In this document: positions 31,173-43,360 of the stretch, one piece after another
Layout of the letters: each line of letters begins with the position of its first letter
Position numbering within the stretch: the first letter of the stretch is position 1
NCBI GenBank assembly: GCA_018350325.1
Contig: JAEVLN010000007.1
Span: forward strand, 2,471,856-2,535,855
Direction of reading: 5' to 3'
Source of the DNA: Globodera rostochiensis
Taxonomy: Eukaryota; Nematoda; Chromadorea; Rhabditida; Heteroderidae
DNA: 64,000 nt
The notes under the pieces: generated by a model
What the model was told of the DNA's origin: nothing
Seen by the model: only the letters and a program-made list of their open reading frames with translations
The model's database searches: none
Made by a program: the position numbers and the translations under genes

Positions 31173-32050
31173 TGTTGTTGCGCAGGTTGTTGTTCACAAG
31201 TCCCTGCCAGGGTCGCCACTGTCGGAACTCCCTCCGTTGGTTGATTGGTTGGGATGGGAGGGGAGTTCGTTCAAGATTCGCACACGGTAGTGCTTTGGTG
31301 GGCCGGAGGAAAGTGGTGGGGATCGGGCCCAGTGTTGGAGAAAATACGCCAAGCTTTCGCACAATTTTATCAGCTCAAACTTGGGTAATTAAACCGAGAT
31401 TTCTCTCAAAATGTGAAACACAAAAGTGATCACCTAGGATTGAGGTGATCACACAAGTGACTAGTGGGGGACAATGGTGATTTGATCAATTGGTCAGTTG
31501 GATGCAATGGAAACCGGAAATTGATGACCCCCGAATCCCCAGAAGTGGATGAAAGTTGAATTGGCAAATTTGGCCAGACAATGATTGGATTTGAAATGTT
31601 TGATATGGATTTTGGATGAGTTGGCAAAAAAGAGGTTAATGGATTTGGACTGACGGACATTGATTGGCAAATGTGTGGATTGTTATGTTGTGCAGAGTGA
31701 GGGGGGGGGGTATAGGAAGGTCGAGAGTGAAATTGCTTATGAGCGGCTGAATGCCTTGAATGTGGTCAATGAATGAGACTGAACTGATTTGTGGTGAAGA
31801 GCAACGGGCTTATAAAGGGGCCAAAATTGTTTACAAGAAGGTCGGGTGAGCAGAAATTGACTGACATATTTGATCAGTTGGGGAAGATAAGAGCGAAAAT
31901 GTGCATGAAATGGGCAAAAATGGGGTGACTTACGAACAATTTGCCTCTCTTATCAAAAAGTGCACATTTGTGCAAACATGGGAAACTGAGCCAAAAATTG
32001 GGCTTAAATCGAAACTTTCGATTTTTCGGATTTTATGACTAAATCCGACA
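31173..32050 (-). repeat. LTR of the duplicated BEL-like copy
   Basis: Same LTR as 24311-25192, shorter by a few G in the G-run. Confidence 0.92.
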
Positions 32051-32185
32051 CTAGTTATGAACATACAAGTTTTGTGGCGTCAGTCATTATCATTTCGCTG
32101 ATTTTTAGTAGCGGCTCTCGTTTTCTCTCGTAAGCAATGGAAATGCTCTTTAAGATGCAACTAAAATTTAACAAAATTTTTAGGA

Positions 32186-32672
32186 AAATATGGATCATAT
32201 GGCCAGAGGCAAAACGGAATAAAATTATTAAGAATGCGGAAAAAAATTTTGCGGCAACCATTCCCCGAAGAGTTACAGACCCGGGACTGAAGTGTCTTTT
32301 GACTGGGGACTCAGTTATCCACTGATTAAAAAATGGGCAAAATCACTCATATAGTCAGGCTTCTAAAGTTACGAATTTGTCGATAGAAAATAAAATTGAG
32401 AATTTAAAACATTTTTGTTCCCCATGCGCCCATTAGGTATCATTCAGTTCGATTCTTAATTCTAAAAGCCAATATTGAGTGATTTTTCCCATTTTTTTAA
32501 TCAGTGGATAACTGAGTCCCCAGTCAAAAGACACTTCAGCCCAGGTCTGTAACTCTTCGGGGAATGGTTGCCGCAAAATTTTTTTACCGGATTCTTACAT
32601 TGCATACCGAGAGGAGTCGAATGATATATAATTTGTTCCGTTTTGCCTCTGGGCCATACGGTCCATATTTAC
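32186..32672. repeat. Long inverted repeat (foldback), copy B with inverted loop
   Basis: Same arms and outer flanks as 25328-25812, but the segment 32325-32503 is the reverse complement of 25467-25643. The exchange point lies within the arm stretch GACTGGGGACTCAGTTATCC, because outer arm differences keep their side while inner ones swap. Confidence 0.88.
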
Positions 32673-32832
32673 CAATTTTAAAATATAATCGTTTAAATTA
32701 AAAAAGGACAATTAAAACGCAAGAAATATTGAAAATGAAAAGATAGTTATGTGGACGCGAAACTTGAATTTTTATAAGAATAAGCGGATTTTTTTTGGTA
32801 CGATACGACTAATATTTTCCCATAGAAATGTT

Positions 32833-35800
32833 TTACGTGAAAGTACTGTCCCGCTTTTTTCGCGACTCCGCTCTGTCCAAATCTCCAAACACTGCTGCGC
32901 CGACCACATTAACCAAACGAAGTGACAGGTCGGCCACCGTGCTGACCATCGCTAGGTTCTCAACTTTCAACAAACCTGAAAAAGGAGTGTCAAATTTTTG
33001 ATTGACATTAATTTAAAGATAACGAATATAAATTTCATAAATGCTTTTTGTTTTTTAACATGAGAAAATGAGAGTTTCTTTTATCGATGTTTGACTAAAA
33101 TTTAGGTAACATACCCTTCTCAACACTGATCAAATGCTTCAGGGCATCCAGATATGGCAATTCCGTTGTTATCTTGTATAGCATGTCTAAATTTTAATAA
33201 ATTCATAATTTTTAGAGATTGACTGGTGTTCGGAAAATGGCTTCGATCGATAAGCGATACGATATCGACAAATATCAAATTTATCGTATCTGGGTCGAAC
33301 AACTAGTCGGGACAGTATGCAGATTTACGAGCCCGTACCCGTACCCGGCGCTTTTTTTGGTTGGATCAGGATATTCAAACAAAACAAAAATTGAGAAGAA
33401 AAAACAGATTCGAAAATCAAACTTCGGAAACGACTGAGACCTAAACATAGAACTCACTTGTTTTCCATTGGTTGTATTGAACTGTTGTGGTAAATTCACT
33501 GTTTTGTTGTTTCACCAAATGTTCATCAATTTTGCCAAGCAGGGCTAACGCTCTGGCATACACTTTGCTTTCAAACACATTTGGCAAATCGCAATTCTTT
33601 CGGTTAACCTTGCGATCAATCCACTATAAATGAGAATATAAGTTAAGAGACAAGTGTTTAAATTCGGGGCTGGGGTTTGAAATCGCCCGAAATGGTGGCT
33701 AGCAGCTCGGATTACATTCCAAAAGCCCAAGAAAAGCTACTTTTAACAACTTTTTTATTTTTTAAAAATAAGGAGAGGGGCTGCACGTAATCGGAAAAAA
33801 AAATCCGTGAAAGTGATCCGTGAGAACGGCGAAGGAAAAAATCCGTGACCGTGATCCATGATCACGGACCCCCAAAAAAGCCCTGATTTGGCGTGATCCG
33901 TGATAAAAAATAAATAAATAGAGAAACCCTAAAATTTTTTTTGAAATTATCTCAGTTATTTCTTTCCAATATTATTTAATGGAAAATAAGACAGAAACCA
34001 GGGGCGGCGCCAGGGGGGCCGTGGGGCTCGCCCCCCCCTCCGAAAAAATTCTTTCAGAATTTTTTTGTAGAAGTATTAAATAACCTTAACATTTTTATTA
34101 AATCACATCGAACACGTTATATTTCCGATGAGCAAAACTGAAAAAATTTTGCAGGCAAGTCAAATTTGGGAGTCGTTCTTTCGTGCGCTCACGGTTAGGC
34201 GCCAGGTCTTTTTAAACTTTTTTTTCCACAAAATTGTAAAGGCTAAGCTAGGTTTATATGTGAGCCTTAAAAAATGTTGCTTAATAAAAACTTTACAAAA
34301 TTTTTCAAAAATTTTGACTAGCCTACCTAATATACCGGGCGAGCGACCAACCGTGAGCGCCCAAATGTACCCAATCGGAATATTTATATAATTTCCAGGT
34401 ATTCTTTTCGAAAAATTTTTATAATCTATACTGTAATACCCATCACGGATCAAAATCACGGATATTTCAAAAAATCCGTGACCGTGATCCGTGATCAGGG
34501 ACCCCCAAAAACGCCGTGATTGGCGTGATCCGTGATCACGTGCAGCCCTGAAAAGGGACATTTTTGTCCGATATTCCATTATGGGCAGGGTGCAAAAACC
34601 GGAAACAATGTATTTTTGCGCGAGATTTTTCTCAAATACTTTATTTCGGTGAGGCGAGCGGGAGGTCGGCGGTGAGAAAAATTTTCGAATTTTATCTTTT
34701 GCCCGTTTTTTGAGTTTTTAAAATCTCTCGATATAATTTTGATCTATCGAGAATCTCGAAAAATGCCGACGAGAAGCTCGGTCGTCTGCGTTTTAGCTTT
34801 AACTGTCGTGAAAGGGGATTAATCAAACGTGTAATTTAAACAAAACCGACCATTAAAAGCTTCCCTGGATCTGTTGTTGTGTCCGAGCACATTTTTTCGA
34901 AATCAGCTTTTGTAAGCGCGTTTGGTGCTTTGAAGAAAATCGAAAGGTACCGCTCAAAATTTTGAATGTTGAGAGCTACCGTCTAAAACAGCATAATTTA
35001 AATGGGCTTTCGCGAAATTTTTGGCTTTAAGAAATTTAACTACATATATTTCTTACAAATCACAAAAATTTTAAATTACTGAAAAAAATTAATAAAATTA
35101 ATTACATATTCGTAATGATCCATTAAATTGCCGTGCCGTAGATTTGCGTACATTCTTTCCATGTTGTTTGAGAGTTGGTCGAAGCTGGCCGTAACCTTTT
35201 TTTGGAGCACCTTTATTGCCTGCAACTCTTCCGAGTCCTCCTGTAAAAATAATTTAACATAATCAGTAAAAATTGTTTTAATATTTAAATACCATAAACA
35301 TGCTAAAAACTTTTAATTTTAGCAATATTAATTATGGAGAAGATATCCAAAATAGGGTTGTCACTCCGACTCCGACCCCGCAAATTTAGGCCATTTTTCG
35401 GGTTTTTCCCCGATCCATGACTTCGACTACTCTCCCCAATAATGGAACTTTTTTAATAAATTTTCAAATATTTTTTAATTAAAATGCGTGCAAAAGATGA
35501 ATTTTTGAATAATTAATCGCGTCTTTCTGAATTTTTGTTTTGATTTTCTTAACCAAGATTGCCGATTATTGTAAAAATTTTGCCTTACAGGACCTCTCCC
35601 ACTCCTAAAAAGCTTCAAAAATGACCGCATTTTTTAAATTTTGGTTGCAAATCCCTTAACAAAGTAGTCGAAAATTCTGAATTTTCTCGGTGGCGCCTAT
35701 CGGCACCGCCTACCCCCCCCCCCCACTCAAAAGTGAATAAAAATTTTCAAAAACTCGTTTGACAAATTAAAAACTATTTTCAAAAAATTTTGAATTTTCC

Positions 35801-37511
35801 GGGCATTTTTGGGTCAGGAATACCGGTTTCCGGACACTGTTTGGGACCCGGTTGCATAACTGATGCCCTTCCCTTCTCTTCAATATAAGAACAAATTTAA
35901 AAAATTAATCAGCTCTAATGTCAATAAATTTCCGAAATTATTCAAAAAAACAAAAATTTAACCTCTAAAATTCGAAAAAAAATTAAAAAAAACCCCCCGA
36001 CCCCGCAATTCTCAACCCCGCACGCGGGGTGACAACCAGGGATGGGCGCCGACGACCTCAGAAAATTTCGGAACTCGGAATTCCGGGCCTTAAAAATTTT
36101 TCGGAAGTCGGAATTCCGAGCGCAAAAAATGTCGGAAGTCGGAACCTCAGAAGTCGGAATTCCGCCCATCCCTGGTGACAACCCATTTTGGAAATGTCCG
36201 ATTAAATAATCATTCTTACTAGAGCCCGGTCGAGACGAGATCTCGTCTCGAGGATCTCGAAAAATCTCGACTCGAGATCTCGAAAAATCTCGACTCGAGA
36301 TCTCGAAAAATCTCGACTCGAGATCTCGCTCAAAGAAATTTTTCGAGATAATTCCGAGAATCTCGGCTTTTTCGAGAATCTCGTCTCGACATCTCGAAAA
36401 ATCTCGACTCGAGATCTCGCTCGAAGCTCAAGTTCAAGTTCGGGCTCTAATTCTTACGCCAATCGAAAGAGAGACGGCTGTATGCACAAGTTTGCCGATG
36501 GGACCGGCGACCTGTACCAAGCTGAATGCGCCTTTGGAAATACGTTCAAGCTTGTCGAGCACGTTTGTTGTCGTTGTTGTTATTTCAGTGAAGCTTTCCA
36601 TAAATTTTTCAACATCTTGCATTGCTAAAATATTCATATGTATATATATATATGCGCTAAAAATCGTGGAATATTACAGAAATATGTGAAAACTACAAAA
36701 ATTGTGCTATAATCAAAAAATACCGAAAAAAAATGTAATAGAGTTTTTTTGGAATAGGTTAAACTACTGAATTTACTCCATTATTTGACTCCAAACACTT
36801 TTAAATTGTTAAAATTTAAGAGAATTTATAAAATATTTAGAAAATGTAAAATAATTATTTTAAAAATGAAATATTTCTAAATGGATAAAAAGATGTTAAA
36901 ATAGTTATCAAAAATCAAGAAAAAAACTGATACTTTTTCAAAAAAAGTTGTGTACTAAAAAAGAGGAATGAAAATATAAATTAATAAATAAAATTATTTT
37001 AACAAGAGACTCGAACCTCAAACATAACAGAATTAAGTTTCAGTTCAACCACTCAGCCATATGCATATTTGTGGTTAGTTTTTTGAAAAACTAATTGAAG
37101 ATGGAACATTTTCAATTTTATTTAATTCCACAGACAATGCCATAATCTCGAAAAATCTCGAAAAAAAAATTTAAACGATCGAGATTCCGTTCGAAATCAC
37201 TTAAAAAATATCGATAAATCTCGAATCTCGGTAAAATTGTTCGATGAGAATCTCGAAAAAATCTCGTCGATCTCGATCGGTCCGTGCTCTAGATGACACT
37301 CTGATTTGGAGCATCCATTTGGGAACATTGCATATAAAGGGTTTTACAATATTTTAAAATCCGAAGAAAAAATGAATTAATCGAAATATTCCAACCAACA
37401 CTATCAACTCTTACCAGTTTCGTTGGTGTACTCCATAAGCATGAACAACAAGATGCCGGCATAGAACAATTTTGTAGACATTGTGCACTTCGTAAGCACC
37501 GCGGACAACAT
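32833..37511 (-). CDS. Secreted helical nematode protein, seven exons, about 303-306 aa
   Basis: Exons: 37511-37415, 36624-36458, 35240-35106, 34982 to 34851 or 34842, 33623-33458, 33186-33115 and 32975-32833. All phases agree and the last exon ends in TAA. Exon 1 encodes a signal peptide or anchor (STKLFYAGILLFMLM) after ATG at 37511, which directly follows a CAG acceptor, so the start may be a trans-splice site. The rest is predicted helical: FMESFTEITTTT, GKLVHTAVSLSIG, a Leu-rich stretch VLQKKVTASFDQLS, a Cys in FEKMCSD, then LALLGKIDEHLVKQ and LSLRLVNVVGAAVFG. It resembles secreted helical families expanded in nematodes, but I cannot name one. The end of exon 4 is uncertain, and one more exon could lie in the intron occupied by the hAT element 33775-34550. 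The final three exons are duplicated at 25975-26765. Confidence 0.75.
33775..34550. mobile_element. hAT-type element, GATCACGG motif, unit B copy
   Basis: Duplicate of 26917-27689; here it sits in the intron between exons 4 and 5 of the intact secreted-protein gene. Confidence 0.75.
35688..35711 (-). repeat. GATA-loop hairpin repeat, copy
   Basis: Reverse-strand copy, slightly mutated at both arm tips, followed by a C-run. It lies in the intron between exons 2 and 3 of the secreted-protein gene. Confidence 0.7.
36037..36174. mobile_element. Short hAT-type element, exact TSD GTGACAAC
   Basis: 138 bp. Termini CAGGGATGGGCG and its inverse, interior of GGAATTCCG and GTCGGAA repeats, exact octamer duplication (36029-36036 and 36175-36182). 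Intronic in the secreted-protein gene. Confidence 0.93.
36220..36449. mobile_element. Short hAT-type element at a splice donor, exact TSD
   Basis: 230 bp. Termini TAGAGCCCG and its inverse, interior of ATCTCGAGAT palindromes, exact octamer ATTCTTAC on both sides (36212-36219 and 36450-36457). On the gene strand the octamer reads GTAAGAAT, and the copy at 36457 is the splice donor of exon 2. Confidence 0.95.
37010..37072 (-). repeat. tRNA-derived (SINE-like) segment
   Basis: Minus strand has TGGCTGAGTGGTTGAAC (A box) and GAGGTTCGAGTCTC (B box). No closing acceptor stem. Confidence 0.5.
37140..37291. mobile_element. ATCTCG-motif hAT remnant
   Basis: Array of AATCTCGAAAAATCTCG ending CGGTCCGTGCTCTA at 37291. 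It is the right end of an element related to 36220-36449; the left end is not clear. It may extend back to include the tRNA-like segment. Confidence 0.55.
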
Positions 37512-37653
37512 CTGCAACAAAAAAAAAAAAGTAAATTTTTATAATTTAAAATAAATTCTTATAAAATTAAATTCAATCCTACCTCCACCCATCCTTAACA
37601 CAATCACTCTCTAGGCCCTACTCCCACATCACTCTCAAAAAAAAATTACTTAC

Positions 37654-37703
37654 CGTGCAGTATCAGCAGGTTCCCTGTTGCCGATAAAGCCGAATTGAGT
37701 AAT
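37654..37703 (-). other. Possible 5' untranslated exon
   Basis: Between TTTTAAG and a strong donor CACG/GTAAGT lies a 50-nt stretch upstream of the ATG at 37511. Reading it in the frame that fits gives no added start, so if used it is untranslated. Confidence 0.3.
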
Positions 37704-38028
37704 CTTAAAATAAATAAAATTTTGAGAATTTTAATTAAATTATAAAAATAATGAATGGGCATCGTCTATTTTGAGGAGGTCGCTGAAAGTGCGCATAATT
37801 AGGTATGCCAAAATTCATAAATTTCCAGTTTAAATAAATTTAAAAATTCACGATGGCGAAAATTGTTTAATACCTGGTGCTAATATTTAATAATGAGACA
37901 AAAATTTGAAAAAGCTACATCCCCCTCCCCACCAAGCAAAAATAAATTGCAAAAATTGCAAAAATCCAAAACATTAAAATAAAAAATAATAAAAAACAAT
38001 TAGAATTGTTTGCCGACAACCATTGGAG

Positions 38029-38186
38029 GCAGCAGCAGCACAGATGGCGCTGCTGGTTTGGTGATCGACCACTGATCAAAGGCTTGGTTACTCAATCGGA
38101 TCTGCCACTTGCAACGTCGGATTGAGTAACCTAGCCTCTGATCAATGATCGATGACCAAACCAGCGGCCATCTGTGCTGCTGCTGC
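38029..38186. repeat. Near-perfect hairpin, about 67-bp arms
   Basis: Left arm GCAGCAGCAGCACAGATGGC up to GTTACTCAATC; the right arm mirrors it, from GATTGAGTAACC to GCTGCTGCTGC. Loop of about 20 nt. A foldback element or a source of hairpin RNA; no frame of interest. Confidence 0.8.
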
Positions 38187-38199
38187 TTTTGAAAATCCA

Positions 38200-39440
38200 A
38201 ACTCGAAACAAACGTCAAAATTTTGGCCTTTTAACTAAACTGGGTAAAAATTAGTTGTTATCATTTTTTGGTAGTCTTGATTTTAATTTGTTCGGGATGT
38301 AGTTGCTTTTAAAACAACTCTAATTGTTTTCATAAGGTATTAAAAATTTCCACCAACATGAAAATTGTTAAATTATGAATTTGGCTATAAATTTGGTATG
38401 TTTAAATTAAAATCTCAATCCGTATTTTCGCACTTCAAATATAAAAAAACAATAAAGATCTGATTTATTGCGTGCGCCCGTACTTTTCAAAACTTTTCGC
38501 TGCATTTTTCAGATCTGTATTCCCTATTATGTACTTTTGTCATAAATTGTCGGGTTTGTAAATAATTTCGGGCATAAAATCCAACTTTTGAACAAGTTTT
38601 TCAGTTATTCGCAATTTTTAAAAAATCGGGATAAAGGGAACGAATCGGGGGGGTAGGTGAACAACTCGTCCTCTGCTGTTCTTCGTTTCAAGCCAATCTT
38701 GCAAAAATATCAAAATGAGAATAGTCAGATTAGTTTCCCGACTCCGTCTGCTGATTGATGGCCCCGTATATCTTTGGTATGCTCCCCCCCCCCCCCCCCC
38801 CCTCCAGCGACCGATAAATGTGATAACGTCACTCAAAATGGAGCAAAAATGACACCCCAAATTTGATGATGGGCTAATGAATTGAGGCCATGCAACAAAC
38901 AGCCGGGGCTGTCCTGTCCAATAAACAGTCGCCTTTACTGCCCAATAAACAGCCGCACGGGCAGAAATGGTCAAAAGTCATTTATTTTTTAATGAAGAAA
39001 AACGATTTTTTCCAATTACGACAAATATTTTCGCACAATTCTGCTCAACGGGGGAGTGCCACTCAAAAATTGGACAATTTGATGGTGGTCGAATGAAGGG
39101 AGGCAATTTAATGAGGTACAAATCGGCCGCTGACAATCAAGAATCAATTTGTGAAATGCATTCACCATCAATTTGCACTCAGCACCAAATGGCCATTGAG
39201 CAGAAACCATCAGAAATATTTTTGGGCAATTTAAAAAAAAACAAATATTACTTTACTAACATATTATTTTGATTGTAACCAAGATTCAATTTAAATGAGT
39301 TTAATGAATTTTTATTAAATGAATTTTTTTAAATTTAATTTAAATTTTAATAATATTCTAGCCAAAATAATTAATGGAAATGGACAAGCCAGGACTGATT
39401 GGCTCGGTGCTCTTCCATGCGTTGTTCTACAGCTTCGGCG
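38200..39440. other. Stretch without a recognisable gene
   Basis: Contains a C-run at 38783-38803 and a stretch around 39150-39200 (TTTGCACTCAGCACC) that recurs at 40360-40395. No supported exon. Confidence 0.35.
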
Positions 39441-39442
39441 AC

Positions 39443-40347
<905 letters not shown>

Positions 40348-40621
40348 GAATCCAACTTAATTTGCACTCGGCACTATATGGCCATTGAGCAGAATTCGTC
40401 CTTTTCCCACTTTTGGGTTGACAACGCGCGATGAACGGGCGGCTGCCCAGTTGTTGGTAAAACATCAAAAAATTCTAATCAATTTTTAGTTTTAAAACTT
40501 TACCTGAAAATAGCCAGCATAAGTTTTACACATCCAAAATTAGCCAATTCGGTGTCATCCTCCATTTTATATATTTTAATATTTTAAATCAAAATTTTAA
40601 AAATGTGAAAAAAATTTCTGC

Positions 40622-40682
40622 GTGCTAGAGGGTTTGAACCCGCGATGGTGAACAGGAGCTGACCGACTGCGCCATTTACACG
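40622..40682 (-). repeat. tRNA-derived segment
   Basis: Minus strand has AAATGGCGCAGTCGG (A box) and GCGGGTTCAAACCCTC (B box). Too short and unpaired at the ends for a tRNA gene. Confidence 0.5.
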
Positions 40683-41109
40683 ACAAATTATTGTTTCTTA
40701 AAAGCCCATTCCTATTGCATTTTTTTCGCTTCCCTTTAAGAAGAAAGACCTTGGCCGAGAAGGCTACCGGTCCGAGGGTCGAAAGTTTTATAACTTTCTC
40801 CAACCTAAACCGATTAGGTCGAACATTATAAAATGAAGATCTCGATGAGAAGAAGCAATTAATAAGAAAAAAACTAAGCGATCTGATAATTATGAAAAAA
40901 GATATGGCCAGAAAACCTCCAAAAATCATCGCGATTTTTGGAGTTTTCATTTTTTTGGCCGTAACTTTTTTCATAAATATCAGATCGCAAAGCTTAATTT
41001 ACATAGTCGGGGAACGGAACCCCACCCCAGCCACACTTAAACTGCATTCACACTACACCACAACCAAACGGCACTTTTCTGCTCAAAAATCCCATTCTTA
41101 GGAGTGCAT

Positions 41110-41217
41110 TTTTATCCCGATTATCCCGACCCTACCGGGATCGGCATTACGACTTCTTAAAAACCGGGATCGGGATTCCAAAAACCGGGATAATCCCGCC
41201 CGATCCGGCCAACTCTA
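41110..41217. mobile_element. hAT-like remnant, CCGGGAT motif
   Basis: Repeats of ACCGGGATCGGGAT ending GATCCGGCCAACTCTA, a typical right terminus. The left terminus is not matched. Confidence 0.5.
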
Positions 41218-41269
41218 AGTAATGTCATTTTTATGCCTCCAGACTCAACTGGCCCAGAATCAAACGACC

Positions 41270-41392
41270 TCTGCCGAGCATTTGCTTAGTGCCCATTTTT
41301 CCTCGTCTTAAAATGCGTGTCCACAAGGCCATCAAAGCGCCAACTGATCAGTGCCAATTTGAGCCCGAGTTCGGCAGGTTCAGCAATCTTTG
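41270..41392 (-). pseudogene. Fragment of an F-box-like family exon
   Basis: Nearly identical to part of exon 2 of the gene at 44939-48826 (compare 48535-48640: CTTAAAATGCGTGTCCAC through GAGTTCGGCAGGTTCAG). Only this piece is present, so it is a duplicated fragment. Confidence 0.75.
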
Positions 41393-41884
41393 AAACTCAA
41401 TTTTACGTTTTAAATTAAACGACGGTTTTTGGGCGAAACATTTTATGACAAAAAAACGCAACCGCCGTTAGTTGATTTGGTGAGCTTTAAAAGAAGTTAT
41501 AACAAACAAAACTTTTGAAAAGCGCCACATTTGCAGTTTTTACGAAACGACTCAGCACGTTCCTCAGAAGTGAATAGGGTGCGGAAAAATGGCTTGGACC
41601 CGGGCGGGTATTTTATCGGGTATTCGGAAAAGTGCCGGGCGGGTATTTCCGGGCGGGTATTTTTTGATTTTTTGCCCGGGCGGGTATTTCCGGGCGGGTA
41701 CGGGTAAATAACCGACTCGGGTATTTGCGTTTCGGGTACCCGACCCGGGTAGCCGAAAAATCCGGGTATCGGGCGGGTATTTCCAAAAAATTTCTTGAAG
41801 CAATGTTAAATTAACAAATATTTTTTTCAATCAAAAGTCAATGCATTTTAATAACAGTTGCATTTTTCAAAATTAATAGAAAGG

Positions 41885-42330
41885 ATACAAAAAATGTAAT
41901 AATTGTCGAAGGGATGCAAAGATATTTCATTGCCACCGATGAAAGAAGAGGGAATTTCCCACTCAATGATCGCCAAATCAGCAAAACATCGTCACTGTGC
42001 TTTGCACAATTCTCGGACAGATACCCCTAAATACTTCTTTCGGGATTCAAAATTAATAACACTCATACATTAATTTCTTTTTCGAGCGTTCCGTCAAACT
42101 GGTCATCAGATGTGTTGTTTTGAGAATATTTTTCAAGTTCATCAAAAATTGAATGTTTGACAGCAGCCTTTTTTGCTGGGGGAGCGGCAAAAGGTTGTAC
42201 AAACTCAATGGTGGCGTCAATTAACTCTTCATTCTCGACTGGAATGCGCTCTCCCTGGCATTCGGTTTGGATCCACAGCTTGATCCTTTCAGAGAATAGA
42301 TTCTGTTCGGAGAGATTTTTCTCAAATTTT
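41885..42330 (-). pseudogene. hAT transposase relic
   Basis: 42330-42068 encodes the region before the dimerisation domain (LFSERIKLWIQTECQGE to TLEKEINV, then stop). 41990-41885, in another frame, continues with DVLLIWRSLSGKFPLLSS and MKYLCIPST, the start of the hAT C-terminal domain. The end of the domain and all upstream parts are missing. Confidence 0.75.
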
Positions 42331-42574
42331 CACCAACCCTAGAAAACAATATAATGCATCCATTAATGCAGCCTTTTTTTGATCAATGCAGATATTCATG
42401 AGTTATAGGCTTAAATGTTCATAATTTTATAGAATTTTGATTTAAGTGCTTAAAAATCCTTCAAATTTTTGAATTTAGCGTTTGTTTTCTTTACTTTTCT
42501 TCACTTTTTTGTCGTCTCAAAACTCTTGGCAAAATGGTTATGCGGTAATAAAATGCAAAAATGACGCGCTGTGT

Positions 42575-43360
42575 CGATTGGGGTCAACTGGGCGCTCACG
42601 ACTGGGCGCTCACAACTGGGCGCTCACAACTGGGCGCTCACAGCTGGGCGCCCATTATAAAAGGGTCATCTGTGCGCCAATATTCCTTTTATACAATATT
42701 TTTTCAAAAATTTTCAAAATTTTTTCAGATGATTTTATGCCGAAATATTCATTAAATAACTAAAATACAATCAAATTGACGTCAATCTTTAAGGATTGCG
42801 GTCACGATAAAAATTTTTTTGAAATGCTTAGGCTATGCCACCCTGTCTTAGGGGTTCGTTAGGCTTAGGCCTAAGCCACCCTGAGCTTAGGCTCAGGCTT
42901 AGGCTTAGGCTTAGGCGTAAGCCCCCTAAGCTTAGAGGTAACAAAACGATTGGTATATAATTTATGCCCTTTTGGAGTCAGGCGTTCACTTTAGTTCACC
43001 TGAATTGTTTTGTTTTCTCATGATTACAAACGTTTTCGTGCATTTTTTGAAAATTTTAACCTTTTTGGGTTCATGCATAAATTATTGCACGTTTCTGAAA
43101 TTTCGAAAATTGTTAGAATTCGGTGTTCGAAACGGATTCTACGACCCCTATAACCTCCGGAACCACCTTTCTGTCAACTTTTAAAAACATTTTTGGTTGT
43201 CAGATAACACCAAGTATACTTTATACCTCATTAATTTTCAAAATTTTGAAAAATTAAAAAAATTTTAACGGGCGCCCAGATGACCCTTTTATAATGGGCG
43301 CCCAGTTGTGAGCGCCCAGTCGTGAGCGCCCAGTTGTGAGCGCCCAGTTGAACGACTCCC
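42575..43360. mobile_element. Nested element with GGGCGCTCAC arrays, exact TSD CGCTGTGT
   Basis: Terminal regions of about 85 bp are inverted copies: an array of CTGGGCGCTCACAA followed by GGGCGCCCATTATAAAAGGG. An exact octamer CGCTGTGT flanks it (42567-42574 and 43361-43368). A further cluster of CTTAGGCTTAGG (42830-42940) is inserted within. No transposase. Confidence 0.85.

Larger units (their letters stand above)
27879..32050 (-). mobile_element. BEL-like element, duplicated copy lacking its 3' part
   Basis: Unit B copy of the retrotransposon: 5' LTR, leader, gag and the protease domain. The 3' LTR and the end of the protease frame were not included in the duplication, so it cannot transpose as a unit. 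Confidence 0.9.
27879..34739. repeat. Tandem duplication, unit B (6.86 kb)
   Basis: Same content as unit A. It ends at CTCGATATAATTTT, where the unduplicated 5' part of the gene continues. One to three bases of microhomology (TGA) may be shared at the junction. Confidence 0.93.

Noticed and set aside
36220..37291. A single large element from TAGAGCCCG at 36220 to GTGCTCTA at 37291
   Set aside because: Octamers at those outer borders do not match, while 36220-36449 has an exact duplication; the rest is a separate remnant.
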